Positions 37,237 to 46,064 are shown, numbered from the stretch's first letter. The stretch is DNA of 46,317 nt from Kocuria sp. (GCA_030454085.1 JAKDJD010000020.1:1-46317); one strand, 5' to 3'. Made by a program: numbers and translations. The notes: generated from the sequence alone by a model not told the origin.

Positions 37237-37264
37237 CGCCGCCGCCGAGATGCCGGCCGGGTGA

Positions 37265-37918
37265 TCACTCTCCGCGGTCGATCCACTCCTGGCGATGCGG
37301 TGCCTCGGCCCCGATCGTGGTCGAATCGCCGTGACCCGTCAGCACCACGGTGTCCTTCGGCAACACGAGCAACCGATCAGTGATCGACGCGATGATGGTC
37401 GGGAAATCGCTGTATGACCGACCGGTGGCCCCTGGGCCACCCTGGAAAAGGGTGTCACCCGAGAACACCACGGGAGACGCCCCGTTCCAATCGAGGTCTT
37501 GCGAATAGAAGCACACCGACCCCGGTGAATGCCCCGGAGTATGAATGACGCTGAGCGTGGCATCCCCCACGGGGATGTCGAGCCCATCGGTCAGCCGGTG
37601 GAATGACGGAGCAGGTTCGCTATGGGTCAGCTTCCACAGTGGTTGTTCGTCGGGGTGCAGAAAAATCGGGGCGCCGAAGCGGCCTGCGGCCTCCACCGCA
37701 AGACCCGCGTGGTCGTCGTGCGCGTGAGTCAGGAGAATCTTCTCCACGGTTCGCGAACCGACGGCGTCGGCGACCACGTCGAGATCGTGTGCCGGATCGA
37801 TGACGACACATCCCTGGTCGTCCCCGACGACCCAGACGTTGTTGTCCACATCCCACGTACCGCCGTCGAGACTGAATGTCCCGCTCGTCTCGCGATGTTC
37901 GATGGTGCTTTGTGCCAT
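37265..37918 (-). CDS. MBL-fold hydrolase, candidate S-formylmycothiol hydrolase
   Basis: A 217-residue glyoxalase II-like metallo-hydrolase. The metal motif is THAHDDH (about 64-70). Later metal histidines are in VIHTPGHSPGSVC and LTGHGDST, with the bridging aspartate in FSGDTLF. The gene starts 2 bases after mscR on the same strand. MscR makes S-formylmycothiol from formaldehyde, so a thioester hydrolase finishing the path to formate is the natural reading. That specific activity is inferred from context. Confidence 0.85.
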   Translation of the reverse strand: MAQSTIEHRETSGTFSLDGGTWDVDNNVWVVGDDQGCVVIDPAHDLDVVADAVGSRTVEKILLTHAHDDHAGLAVEAAGRFGAPIFLHPDEQPLWKLTHSEPAPSFHRLTDGLDIPVGDATLSVIHTPGHSPGSVCFYSQDLDWNGASPVVFSGDTLFQGGPGATGRSYSDFPTIIASITDRLLVLPKDTVVLTGHGDSTTIGAEAPHRQEWIDRGE

Positions 37919-37920
37919 GG

Positions 37921-39021
37921 TTACGCCTCCGCCACTTCAACGACTGAACGCAGGACCTTGCCCTGCGTCATCTTCTCGAAGGCCGGTTCGATGTCCCCGA
38001 GCCCGATCTTCTCGGACACGAACGCATCAAGATCCAACCGTCCGAGGAGGTACTGGTCAACGAGCATGGGGAAATCGCGGGAGGGAAGAGTGTCCCCGTA
38101 CCACGCGGATTTGATCGAGCCTCCCCGTGAGAACACCTCGTCCAGCGGCATCTGAAGGGTAGTACCCGGGTCAGGAACACCGACGAGAACCACACGACCG
38201 GCCAAATCGCGGGCCTGGAAGGCCTGTTCGAAGGTCTTCGCGATTCCGACCGCATCGATGACCAGGTCGGCTCCATAGCCCCCGGTCAGCTCCCGAATAG
38301 CCTCGACCGCATCCTTCGACGAGGAATTGACCGTGTGCGTGGCTCCCAGCGACTTGGCGGTGGCGAGCTTGTCGTCGTCGATGTCGACGGCGATGATCGT
38401 GGTGGCCCCCGCCAGGGCAGCGCCCGCGACGGCAGCGGTTCCGACGCCTCCACAACCGATGACCGCAACGGACTCCCCGCGAGCGACTTGGCCCGTGTTG
38501 ATGGCGGCGCCGATTCCGGCGGTGACGCCACATCCGAGGAGCCCCACGGCGGCATACTGGTCGGTGTCCAGATTTCCCTCGATCTTGGTGCACTGACCGG
38601 CGGCCACCAAGGTCTTTTCCGCAAATGCACCGATACCGAGGGCAGGCTCGAGCTCGGTGCCGTCCTCGAGGGTCATCTTCTGCTCGGCGTTGTGCGTGTC
38701 GAAGCAGTATTGCGGTTGGCCCTTCTTGCATGCCCGGCACTCGCCGCAGACGGCGCGCCAATTCAGGATCACGTGGTCACCGGGCTCGACATCGGACACA
38801 CCGTCGCCCACCGCCTCGACCACGCCGGAGGCCTCGTGGCCCAGCAGGTACGGAAAGTTGTCTCCGACACCGCCACGCTTGTAATGGAGGTCGGTTTGGC
38901 AGACGCCGCACGTCAGAATCTTGACGAGAGCTTCACCGGGACCGGGATCGGGAACGTTGATGGTCGTGACTTCGACCGGCGAGTCCTTTTCCCTCGAGAT
39001 GACGGCCTTGACCTTCTGCAT
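37921..39021 (-). CDS. mscR: S-(hydroxymethyl)mycothiol dehydrogenase
   Basis: A 366-residue zinc-dependent medium-chain dehydrogenase, the mycothiol-dependent formaldehyde dehydrogenase of actinobacteria. Catalytic zinc ligands are Cys41 (CGVCQTD) and His62 (GHEASG). The structural zinc lobe is [15 protein letters not shown]. The NAD loop is [20 protein letters not shown]. Length and N-terminus ([10 protein letters not shown]) agree with the family. AAGGAGG sits 6 bases before the ATG, an ideal ribosome site; an upstream extension of the frame is not needed. It forms a two-gene detoxification operon with the MBL hydrolase. Confidence 0.94.
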   Translation of the reverse strand: MQKVKAVISREKDSPVEVTTINVPDPGPGEALVKILTCGVCQTDLHYKRGGVGDNFPYLLGHEASGVVEAVGDGVSDVEPGDHVILNWRAVCGECRACKKGQPQYCFDTHNAEQKMTLEDGTELEPALGIGAFAEKTLVAAGQCTKIEGNLDTDQYAAVGLLGCGVTAGIGAAINTGQVARGESVAVIGCGGVGTAAVAGAALAGATTIIAVDIDDDKLATAKSLGATHTVNSSSKDAVEAIRELTGGYGADLVIDAVGIAKTFEQAFQARDLAGRVVLVGVPDPGTTLQMPLDEVFSRGGSIKSAWYGDTLPSRDFPMLVDQYLLGRLDLDAFVSEKIGLGDIEPAFEKMTQGKVLRSVVEVAEA

Positions 39022-39085
39022 GAGAGCCTCCTTGGAGATCAATGTATGGTCTGAGCGGCGTCGAAGGGTGTCCTTCGGAACCGCT

Positions 39086-39099
39086 TTGACATCAGTCAA
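39086..39099. promoter_or_regulatory. Inverted repeat upstream of mscR
   Basis: TTGAC-ATCA-GTCAA, perfect 5-bp arms, 65 bases upstream of the mscR ATG in the 120-base spacer. A nearby small hairpin (CGAAGG-GTGT-CCTTCG, 39062-39077) lies between it and the gene. Either could take part in formaldehyde- or stress-responsive control; not demonstrated. Confidence 0.35.
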
Positions 39100-39141
39100 C
39101 CACAACGGATCGGGGACATGCCGCGTCGAGCGTTTCTCGGC

Positions 39142-39981
39142 TTAATTCGCGTCAAGGTGGGCGGTGACCGCACGTGCGAATGCGCCGGAGGTGAGAGCGT
39201 TGACGTGTGTACGCCCGGGAAGCTCACGGTAGACGGCCTGCGGGCCGAGATATTCGACCAGGTCGGGGGAGTCCTGGGCCACGTTGTCCTTGCTGCCGGC
39301 GACGACCAGCGTGGGTTGAGTCGGAGCGTGTCCCGTGGACGGTCTGAATTCGGGTACGGAAAGTCGGTCGGCGCACGTCAGTAGGCCGCGTTCATCGAGG
39401 TCCGAGGCCTCGACGAACTCGAGGACCTCTCGCGCGGCGGGTGACACGCTGGGATCGTCCCGAAGCGAACCTGTGCGTACACCGTGGGCGAATCCGGACA
39501 ATTCGTCGTGGGCCGGCAGGCCTCCGAGAACCAGTCGCCGAACCAACCGCTCCTCTTCGCAGGCGAGATCCCAGGAGAGCCGTGCCCCCAGAGAATAACC
39601 GAACAGGTCGACGACGCCGCGGTCAGGGCCCCGGGAACCATTCGCCTCGTCGTCAAGCGACCGGCGAATGGCCTCCGACATCGAATCGAGGACGTCGAGG
39701 GCGGTCAGGGAGTGGTCCAAGGAGTCTTCGAGGGCGAGGACGCCTTCGGTGACCCGTCTCTGCCCGCACTGGGCGCGAATGCGGGATGCGACCGAGGCAT
39801 CGTCGTGCCACGGAAGGTGGAGAAATACGAGGGTTCTCTGGGATCCGAGACGCCGAAGCCAGCCGGTTGCCAACCAACACTGCGTGACCGTGGTTGCGAA
39901 ACCGTGGACCAGGACCAGAGGCACGGAACCCGCGTCGTCGGAGTGTTCGCCGGCGACGCGGGTCCATCGAAGATCGGGCAC
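39142..39981 (-). CDS. Alpha/beta hydrolase
   Basis: A 279-residue hydrolase. The oxyanion strand is VLVHGFATT, the nucleophile elbow is LFGYSLGARL (Ser), the acid is in VVAGSKDNVA, and the histidine is in LPGRTHVNAL, with the usual order and spacing of the 2-succinyl-6-hydroxy-cyclohexadiene-carboxylate synthase-like and esterase groups. The GTG start lies 4 bases after the YihY-type gene stop, suggesting translational coupling. A longer open frame upstream would run antiparallel to nothing useful and inside that gene, so I rejected it. Substrate is unknown. Confidence 0.85.
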   Translation of the reverse strand: MPDLRWTRVAGEHSDDAGSVPLVLVHGFATTVTQCWLATGWLRRLGSQRTLVFLHLPWHDDASVASRIRAQCGQRRVTEGVLALEDSLDHSLTALDVLDSMSEAIRRSLDDEANGSRGPDRGVVDLFGYSLGARLSWDLACEEERLVRRLVLGGLPAHDELSGFAHGVRTGSLRDDPSVSPAAREVLEFVEASDLDERGLLTCADRLSVPEFRPSTGHAPTQPTLVVAGSKDNVAQDSPDLVEYLGPQAVYRELPGRTHVNALTSGAFARAVTAHLDAN

Positions 39982-39985
39982 GGAA

Positions 39986-41062
39986 TCAGCCCTGGTCGGA
40001 GTAGTCCAGGCGATCGTTCTGGAGCCGCAATCTGCGCCCTTCGTCCACGAACTTCTGACGGGATTCCACGAGCTTGTGCGCCTGCCGCGTATCGCGGGGA
40101 GGCAGCTGAAGGTGGTCTTCGGCGCGGATCCCGGCCTCGAGCTCACGGGCTCGCTCCAATTCGGAGTCCAGCACGGCGCCGAAGAGGAGGACGTTGTTCA
40201 TGATCCAGATGAACAGCAGCATCACGATCACGCCGCCGATGGTTCCGTAGGTTGCGTTGTAGCTGCCGAAATTGGACACGTAGAAGCCGAAGGCTGCGCC
40301 CGCGATGCCCATAGCGACGAGCGAGAACGCGGCACCCGGGCTCAACCACTGGAGCTTCGGCTGCTTGACGTTCGGGGTCGCGTAGTAGAGCAGGGCAATG
40401 AACGCGACGGCGAGGATCAGCATGACAATCCACCTGGCCCAGCTCCAGACCGCCACAGCCGTGTCGCCGAGGCCGATCCAGTCGCCAGCGGCGTGGAGAA
40501 CGCTCCCGGACAGGAGGAGAACCAGCATCATGATCACCACGATCACGACCATGAAAAAGGTGACCACCAGATTGATCGGCCGCAATTTCCAGATCGGGCG
40601 TCCCTCGACGACGCCGTAGATCCTGTTCAGGGCACGGCCGAATCCACCGACGTAACCGGATGCGGTCCAGAGGGCGCCGACAACACCGGTGATCAGGGCG
40701 ATCACGCCGGCTCCCGTGGAGCTGGTCAGTTGCGTGATGGGTTCCTTGATGAGCTCCATCAGTTCTTCCGGCGCGTAAGGCCGGATGAAGTCGAGAATCG
40801 CCGTCGTGGTGGTGTCTCCCTCGCCGAACACGCCGAGCAGTGAGACGACGGCCAGCAGTCCAGGGAACAGGGACAGTACCGCGAAATACGTCAGCGAGGC
40901 GGCGAGATCGGTCCCGCCGTCGGCGGTGAACGAATTCACTGACCTTTTGAACACGTATCCCCACCCGGGTTTGCTGATCTGGGACAAATTCTTCGCTTTG
41001 TCCCGATGAGCCGCTTTCGGGGCGTGTTCCGATTTGTGAATTGTCTGTTCCGAAAGATCCAT
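39986..41062 (-). CDS. YihY/BrkB family membrane protein
   Basis: A 358-residue protein with about six transmembrane helices. Typical sequences are AASLTYFAVLSLFPGLLAVVSLLG (helix 1), LWTASGYVGGFGRALNRIYGV, and SNFGSYNATYGTIGGVIVMLLFIWIMN near the C-terminus. Family members were once called ribonuclease BN, which is wrong for this family; actual function is unknown (transport is suspected). The C-terminus is a long charged helix (ERARELEAGIRAEDHL). AGGATC precedes the ATG. A hydrolase gene follows closely. Confidence 0.9.
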   Translation of the reverse strand: MDLSEQTIHKSEHAPKAAHRDKAKNLSQISKPGWGYVFKRSVNSFTADGGTDLAASLTYFAVLSLFPGLLAVVSLLGVFGEGDTTTTAILDFIRPYAPEELMELIKEPITQLTSSTGAGVIALITGVVGALWTASGYVGGFGRALNRIYGVVEGRPIWKLRPINLVVTFFMVVIVVIMMLVLLLSGSVLHAAGDWIGLGDTAVAVWSWARWIVMLILAVAFIALLYYATPNVKQPKLQWLSPGAAFSLVAMGIAGAAFGFYVSNFGSYNATYGTIGGVIVMLLFIWIMNNVLLFGAVLDSELERARELEAGIRAEDHLQLPPRDTRQAHKLVESRQKFVDEGRRLRLQNDRLDYSDQG

Positions 41063-41241
41063 GAATAACGATCCTGTGGTTTCTAGGGGCACGACCTCAT
41101 CGCGCGGTGCAGTGTGCAGGCAAGGGTATTGCCTTTCTACAACGTACCCGAAAACCTGCCGAAGCCCGGCTGGTTGGGGAGAATGTCGCCCAAATCTTGG
41201 GGGGGGCGACCTGGGCGGCCAGTAGTCGGGCCGAGAACGCA

Positions 41242-41275
41242 TCGTGCCCGCCGTCAACGGGGACGGCGGGCACGA
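41242..41275 (-). terminator. Terminator after mqo
   Basis: TCGTGCCCGCCGTC-AACGGG-GACGGCGGGCACGA: a perfect 14-bp stem with a 6-base loop, 26 bases after the mqo stop on the minus strand. There is no U-tract. The rest of the 238-base gap (41063-41300) shows no gene. Confidence 0.75.
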
Positions 41276-41300
41276 GACGTGTTGCTGGCGGACAGGTCCG

Positions 41301-42779
41301 TCAGTTCTGGATTCCCAGAACCTTCGCCGTGTGGCCCATGATTTCGTCCGCGAGATCGGGTTCGTCATTGAGCCTGTGACCGTACGCCGGGACGAGCTCC
41401 TTGATGCGGGGCGACCACGCGTCGAACCGATCAGGGAAGCACTTTTTCACGAGATTCAGCATGATCGGCACCGCCGTCGACGCGCCGGGAGACGCCCCCA
41501 GCAAGGCGGCGATCGAGCCGTCGCCCTTGGTGATGAGTTCCGTGCCGAACTGCAGGACGCCGCCCTTCTTGGCGTCCTTGCGCATGACCTGGACGCGCTG
41601 TCCGGCCTCGATGAGGTCCCATTCGCCTCCGGCAGCCTCGGGGTAGTACTCCCGCAAGGCATCGATTTTCGCCTGGCGGGTCTTGGTGAGCTCGGTCAGC
41701 AGGTACTTGACCAGGCCGAGGTTGTCCAAACCGGCGCGTGCCATCGGATAGATGTTGTCGGGCTTGACGGACTTGAACAGGTCCAGCAAGGATCCCTGCT
41801 TCAGGAAATTCGTCTTGAAACCCGCGTAGGGGCCGAACAACAAGGAGCGCTTGCCGTCAACCCACCGGGTATCGAGATGAGGCACGGACATGGGCGGCGC
41901 ACCCACGGAAGCCTGGCCGTAGACCTTGGCGTTGTGTCGGGAGGCCGTCTCTTCGTGGGAGTTACGCAGGAACAGACCCGAGACGGGGAATCCGCCGAAT
42001 CCCTTGCCCTCCGGTATGCCGGACTTCTGCACCAGGGGCAACGCCCCGCCACCGGCGCCGAGGAAGACGAACTTCGCGCGGACCAGGAGATCATCCTCGG
42101 AGTTGAGCCGGTTCGTCACGCGAAGGCTCCATGAGCCATCGGACTCCTGGCGGAGGTCCTGGACCTCGTGGCCGAACCGGACGTCGGCACCCTGTGCCTC
42201 GAGATGATGGGTGAACTGCAGAGCCAGGTTGCCGAAATCGACGTCGGTACCTTCGCGCGAGTAGTTCGCAGCGACCGTCTCCTTCGGGTCGCGCCCCTCC
42301 ATGGTCAAGGGTGCCCACTCCGCGATCTTCTCTGGATCCTGGGAGAACTCCATCTTCTCGAAGAGCTTCTGGGCGCTCAGAGACTGGTAACGGGTTTTCA
42401 GGTATTCGCTGTGGTCCTTTCCGAATACCAACGACATGTGCGGTACCGAATTGATGAAGGAAGGATTCGCAATTTTTCCCTCCTCGACCAGGGTGGACCA
42501 GAACTGACGGCTGGTCTGGAACTGTTCGTTGATGTTGAGTGCCTTGGCCGGGTTCACGCTGCCGTCCGACCCCATTGGAGCGTAATTGAGCTCACACAGC
42601 GCGGAGTGGCCCGTACCGGCATTGTTCCACGCGTTGGAACTCTCAGCGCCGACTCGATCCAGGCGCTCGAACAGGGTGATGTCCCAATTCGGTTCGAGCT
42701 CCTTGAGCAGAACGCCAAGGGTCGCGCTCATGATTCCGCCGCCCACGAGGACGACGTCGGTCGTGTGAGTCTGAGTCAC
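41301..42779 (-). CDS. mqo: Malate:quinone oxidoreductase
   Basis: A 492-residue FAD enzyme that oxidises malate to oxaloacetate and passes electrons to the quinone pool, at the inner face of the membrane. The FAD loop is VLVGGGIMSATLG (about 10-22). Also diagnostic are SSNAWNNAGTGHSALCELNY, the substrate region VPHMSLVFG, and SPGASTAVPIMLNL near the C-terminus. The start is GTG with AGGAGAT 7 bases upstream. It is a single-gene unit, with a hairpin terminator downstream. Confidence 0.97.
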   Translation of the reverse strand: MTQTHTTDVVLVGGGIMSATLGVLLKELEPNWDITLFERLDRVGAESSNAWNNAGTGHSALCELNYAPMGSDGSVNPAKALNINEQFQTSRQFWSTLVEEGKIANPSFINSVPHMSLVFGKDHSEYLKTRYQSLSAQKLFEKMEFSQDPEKIAEWAPLTMEGRDPKETVAANYSREGTDVDFGNLALQFTHHLEAQGADVRFGHEVQDLRQESDGSWSLRVTNRLNSEDDLLVRAKFVFLGAGGGALPLVQKSGIPEGKGFGGFPVSGLFLRNSHEETASRHNAKVYGQASVGAPPMSVPHLDTRWVDGKRSLLFGPYAGFKTNFLKQGSLLDLFKSVKPDNIYPMARAGLDNLGLVKYLLTELTKTRQAKIDALREYYPEAAGGEWDLIEAGQRVQVMRKDAKKGGVLQFGTELITKGDGSIAALLGASPGASTAVPIMLNLVKKCFPDRFDAWSPRIKELVPAYGHRLNDEPDLADEIMGHTAKVLGIQN

Positions 42780-42959
42780 TGTGGATATCTCCTGTGCTGG
42801 TTTCCGCGTCGGTGCGCGGTTGGGTTCCCGCCGAGGTACGCCGGGGCGGGCCGCGTCCTGACCGGTGCATGGGACGCATTCACTTCTCAGGTTAGCCCTT
42901 CCGAATCGCGCCGGTCGAACGGGCGCGTAGCATCCTTCAATGATGCGGTCCGGGGTGGA

Positions 42960-44582
42960 TCACTTCTCCTCGTGTACTTCGATTTTGGAGAAATCGGCCA
43001 CGCCCGTCGCGGTCAGCGGATAAGAGACGACCCTCGAGTTGAGTGCCACCGCGGAGATGGGGAACGCCAACGGGATCGCGGGCATCGCCTCTGCCACGGA
43101 CTTGTTGATCTTCTTGTACAGCTCGTTCCGTTCCCCGCCGTCGGCCATGGTGGAAGCCTTCTGAACCTGGTCGAACAGGTCCGAATCGGAGAACCCGAAC
43201 TGGGGGTTCTCCTGGCGGAACAGTGGCGACAGGAAGTCGTCGGGATCCCTGTACGCGCCCATGTAGCCCGTGAGAGCGAAGGCCCGGTCGGAATTGGCTT
43301 GATTGATTTTGGTCAGATAATCGTCCGTCCACCGAATCGGGACGGGTTTGATATTGAAACCGACCGACGTGAGATCTCCTGCGATTTGAGCGAATACCGC
43401 CTCCGGGCTCTGCACGTATGCCAGCGACACGTCGGTCGGATAGTAGAACTGGAGTTCCTTGCCGTCGTACTCGGACTCCTCCAGGAGTTTCTTGGCGAGG
43501 GTCTGGTCCTGCCGATACGCGGATTGCGTGTCCGAGGCGCTGACCTTGAACAGTTCCGGGACGAAGTCGTTGGCGACCTTCGTCCCATCGGGATAGTACT
43601 TGTCCGCGATGGGGGAGCGCGTGATGGCATGGGCCGCCGCACGCCGGACTTTGATGTCCGACAAGGGACCCGCTTGCTGATTCATGCTCACGTACGCCAC
43701 CGAGTACGGATCGCGCTGCTGGATCTGGTATCCGCGGCGCGCAAGATTCACGAAGTCGTCGATGCCGATCTGGTCGTAGGCGTCAACGCTGCCCTTCAGG
43801 ATCTCGTAGTACCGCTTCTGGGTGCTGGTCACCGTGACGAAGGTCAGTTTCCCGAGGTGCGCGGCCTCGCCCCAGTAATCGGGGAATCGGGTCAGCGTCG
43901 CGGTCCGCCCGTCCCAGTCCTTCAGCTCGAAGGGGCCCGTACCGACCGGGTGGGATTCGTATTCGCTGTGGTCCTTGAATGCCCGGGGAGACCCAATACC
44001 GAAGGCAGGTTGCGTCAAGGCCTTCACCACGGACGGGTACGGCGTGGAGATGGCGAGGCGGACGGTGTGGTCGTCCACGGCGGTGCACGAGCGATAGATC
44101 GATTCTCTTGACGAGCCGTCGGCCTTGGTCGAACGAAAGATGGTTTGGTACGCGGTCTGATTCACCTGCTTGGTCTGGGTGTTCTCGGACCAACGGCGGA
44201 AGTTCTCGCACACGACGTCGGCAGTGAGATCCGTACCGTCATGGAACGAGACGTTCTTCCGCAACGTGAACGTGTAGGTGAGGCCGTCGTCGGAGACTGA
44301 CCATTCCGTGGCCAGCCCCGGGACCGGCTTGCCCGTGTCCTGGTCGGCCTTGACCAGAGGCTCGAGAATCTGGGCTGCGATGCGCGAGGTCTCGAGGTTT
44401 GAAGTCAGCGACGGATCCAAGGTCGGTGCGGCGGCCGCGTTGCCGAAGACGAATGAAGGTCCGGCCGGACTGGCTGAGCCGCTGGACGAAGGGGACGGCC
44501 GCGACGAGTTGCCGCAACCGGCCAGGGCCACGGCAGCGACTCCCAGAGAACCGGTCAGGAATCCGCGCCGGGTGGTTCTCAC
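42960..44582 (-). CDS. ABC transporter substrate-binding lipoprotein, family 5 (peptide type)
   Basis: A 540-residue secreted binding protein. The signal MRTTRRGFLTGSLGVAAVALAGC has a lipobox LAGC (Cys23 lipidated) and a twin-arginine pair followed by GFL, so Tat export is possible. The mature part has the SBP_5 order: PTLDPSLTSNLETSRIAAQILEPLVK, LRKNVSFHDGTDLTADVV, a GTGPFELKDW region and VAYVSMNQQAGPLSDIKVRRAAAHAI. No permease or ATPase gene is adjacent on either side, so it is an orphan here. The GTG start has AGGAGTGAGAC upstream. Ligand not predictable; oligopeptides, nickel or heme are all seen in the family. Confidence 0.93.
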   Translation of the reverse strand: MRTTRRGFLTGSLGVAAVALAGCGNSSRPSPSSSGSASPAGPSFVFGNAAAAPTLDPSLTSNLETSRIAAQILEPLVKADQDTGKPVPGLATEWSVSDDGLTYTFTLRKNVSFHDGTDLTADVVCENFRRWSENTQTKQVNQTAYQTIFRSTKADGSSRESIYRSCTAVDDHTVRLAISTPYPSVVKALTQPAFGIGSPRAFKDHSEYESHPVGTGPFELKDWDGRTATLTRFPDYWGEAAHLGKLTFVTVTSTQKRYYEILKGSVDAYDQIGIDDFVNLARRGYQIQQRDPYSVAYVSMNQQAGPLSDIKVRRAAAHAITRSPIADKYYPDGTKVANDFVPELFKVSASDTQSAYRQDQTLAKKLLEESEYDGKELQFYYPTDVSLAYVQSPEAVFAQIAGDLTSVGFNIKPVPIRWTDDYLTKINQANSDRAFALTGYMGAYRDPDDFLSPLFRQENPQFGFSDSDLFDQVQKASTMADGGERNELYKKINKSVAEAMPAIPLAFPISAVALNSRVVSYPLTATGVADFSKIEVHEEK

Positions 44583-44694
44583 GTCTCACTCCTCATGAAG
44601 GGTGCCATCTTGGAATCGCCCGCGAGATGCGGGGGCATGCGGCCGGCCAGGCCAGGCGCATAGGCCCGACGCCCACCAAGGGGTCGGCTGTCGG

Positions 44695-44777
44695 TGCGCG
44701 AGGCGGGACTTGAACCCGCACGCCTCACCGGCACAGGAACCTAAATCCTGCGTGTCTGCCTATTCCACCACTCGCGC
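44695..44777 (-). tRNA. tRNA-Leu (anticodon UAG)
   Basis: An 83-nt class II tRNA read on the minus strand. The acceptor stem GCGCGAG pairs with CTCGCGC, with discriminator A at 44695. The anticodon arm is CAGGA-TTTAGGT-TCCTG, giving UAG. A long variable arm and the T arm (CGGGTTCAAGTCCCG) follow. CCA is not encoded. A TAGACT element at 44803-44808 (minus) is a possible -10. Confidence 0.95.
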
Positions 44778-44802
44778 ATGCCGCTCACTTCGGCGAGTCC
44801 AC

Positions 44803-44808
44803 AGTCTA
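44803..44808 (-). promoter_or_regulatory. Possible -10 of the tRNA-Leu promoter
   Basis: TAGACT on the minus strand, 25 bases upstream of the tRNA 5' end. No good -35 is seen. Confidence 0.35.
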
Positions 44809-44876
44809 CATGAGGGTGCGAATCGGTTCGGCGCGGCGAGGCATCGGACACGGGGCCGGCGGAACGACGTCGACCG

Positions 44877-45356
44877 TCAGGCGTCGATACCGAGATCCCG
44901 CCGCAACTTGGCCACATGCCCCTTGGCCCTGACGTTGTACTGGGCGATCTGAATCGTTCCCGAGCCGTCGATCACGAACGTCGATCGAATCAGGCCGACC
45001 GAGACCTTCCCGTAGTTCTTCTTCTCGCCCCAGGCGCCGTACGCTTCGGCGACCTCGTGCGAGGGATCGGAGAGCAGGGGGAAAGTCAGGGACTGATTGT
45101 CCACGAATTTCTGCAACGCCCCTGGTTTGTCAGGAGAGATTCCCAGAACTCGATATCCCAGAGATTCCAACGAATCGAGATTGTCTCGGAAATCGCAGGC
45201 CTCGGTGGTGCACCCGGGGGTCGACGCCTTCGGGTAGAAGTAGGCAATGACTGTCGAGCCGGCATAGTCGGCGAGCGAGACCTGCTTGCCCTGGGCGTCC
45301 TCGAGGGTGAAGTCCGGGGCAGGGTCTCCCGGAGACAGTCGAGTGGAATCGGTCAT
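44877..45356 (-). CDS. bcp: Thioredoxin-dependent peroxiredoxin (BCP/PrxQ)
   Basis: A 159-residue peroxidase. The peroxidatic cysteine is Cys49 in STPGCTTEAC and the resolving cysteine is Cys54, the alpha2-helix two-cysteine arrangement of PrxQ. Other landmarks: LSPGDPAPDFTLED, VIAYFYPKAS, YRVLGISPDKP and STFVIDGSGTI. GGAGG precedes the ATG. A TACAAT element at 45445-45450 (minus) may be its promoter. It diverges from the MarR gene. Confidence 0.95.
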   Translation of the reverse strand: MTDSTRLSPGDPAPDFTLEDAQGKQVSLADYAGSTVIAYFYPKASTPGCTTEACDFRDNLDSLESLGYRVLGISPDKPGALQKFVDNQSLTFPLLSDPSHEVAEAYGAWGEKKNYGKVSVGLIRSTFVIDGSGTIQIAQYNVRAKGHVAKLRRDLGIDA

Positions 45357-45388
45357 TCAAGAACCTCCGGTCGTGACGGCCCCGGTGC

Positions 45389-45409
45389 CCCAGCGTTTTC
45401 AGTGCTGGG
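45389..45409. promoter_or_regulatory. Inverted repeat in the bcp-marR spacer
   Basis: CCCAGC-N9-GCTGGG, perfect 6-bp arms, within the bcp 5' leader in the 156-base divergent spacer. It is a candidate MarR-type operator for coordinate control of the peroxidase; no experiment supports it. Confidence 0.35.
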
Positions 45410-45499
45410 ACACCACCTGGCCTGATTGCATTGTGCTCTTGGCCATTGTACGAGCGTAATATCGGCCGTCGACTCAGTGCCCCGGTTCCGCGTGGTGCA

Positions 45500-45505
45500 T
45501 ATAAT
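45500..45505 (+). promoter_or_regulatory. Consensus -10 of the marR gene
   Basis: A perfect TATAAT, 7 bases before the ATG at 45513, so the transcript should be leaderless. No matching -35 hexamer is found at 16-18 bases. Confidence 0.7.
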
Positions 45506-45512
45506 TTCAGCC

Positions 45513-46064
45513 ATGCCTCACTTCCAGGAATGGTCCATCAGTCGCCTGATGTCCACCGCAGCAAGGATGCTGGAACACAATTGGAACCGGCAGCTGCAGT
45601 CTCTCGGACTCACGCACGCCGGTGTCATGGCCCTTGACGTCATTTACCGAGAGGGCAGTCTTACCCAAGCTCAGGTGGCCCACAAAGTCGGTGTGCAAGC
45701 GCAGACCATGGGCAAGACCCTGACGCGCCTCGAAGTGCACGGTCATATAGCACGGGAGCGAAGCACCCAGGACCGCCGTAGCTACCTGATGGTCATTACC
45801 GACAAGGGCAAGCGCGCGCTGGCCGAGGCCACTGAAGTCGAGGAAGAACTCGCAGGCACGGGGGTGCTGGAACACGGTGAGCTCCGAGAAGCACTGGAGC
45901 AGGTCATCAGAGACCTGTCGAACACGGACACGATGCCACTCAAGATCGTCCGGGACACCATGGAGAGCCTCCCGCAAGAGGCCCGCTGGGTTGCCGAGGG
46001 CGTCGCGTCCCAGCGTCCGGCGGGCGATTCCACCGAGGAAGCCCCTGAGAGCGTGGAGGAATGA
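45513..46064 (+). CDS. MarR-family transcriptional regulator
   Basis: A 183-residue winged-helix regulator. Helix region ARMLEHNWNRQLQSLGLTHAGVMALDVI, recognition part GSLTQAQVAHKVGVQAQTMGKTLTRLEVHGHIARERSTQDRRSYLMVITDKGK, with the conserved DRR of the wing. The acidic C-terminal tail (about 25 residues) is beyond the usual domain. MPHFQEWS was chosen as start because of the TATAAT box 7 bases before it; the frame extends upstream by 29 codons that would contain the promoter. It faces bcp divergently, suggesting a redox- or ligand-responsive role. Confidence 0.93.
   Translation: MPHFQEWSISRLMSTAARMLEHNWNRQLQSLGLTHAGVMALDVIYREGSLTQAQVAHKVGVQAQTMGKTLTRLEVHGHIARERSTQDRRSYLMVITDKGKRALAEATEVEEELAGTGVLEHGELREALEQVIRDLSNTDTMPLKIVRDTMESLPQEARWVAEGVASQRPAGDSTEEAPESVEE

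Noticed and set aside
39986..41062. Ribonuclease BN label for the YihY-type protein
   Set aside because: That name arose from an old misassignment (RNase BN is encoded by elaC/rbn). The protein is an integral membrane protein with no nuclease motif.
42168..44111. A 647-codon plus-strand frame spanning mqo and the binding-protein gene
   Set aside because: It crosses two well-supported minus-strand genes and their spacer, and its translation has no domain.
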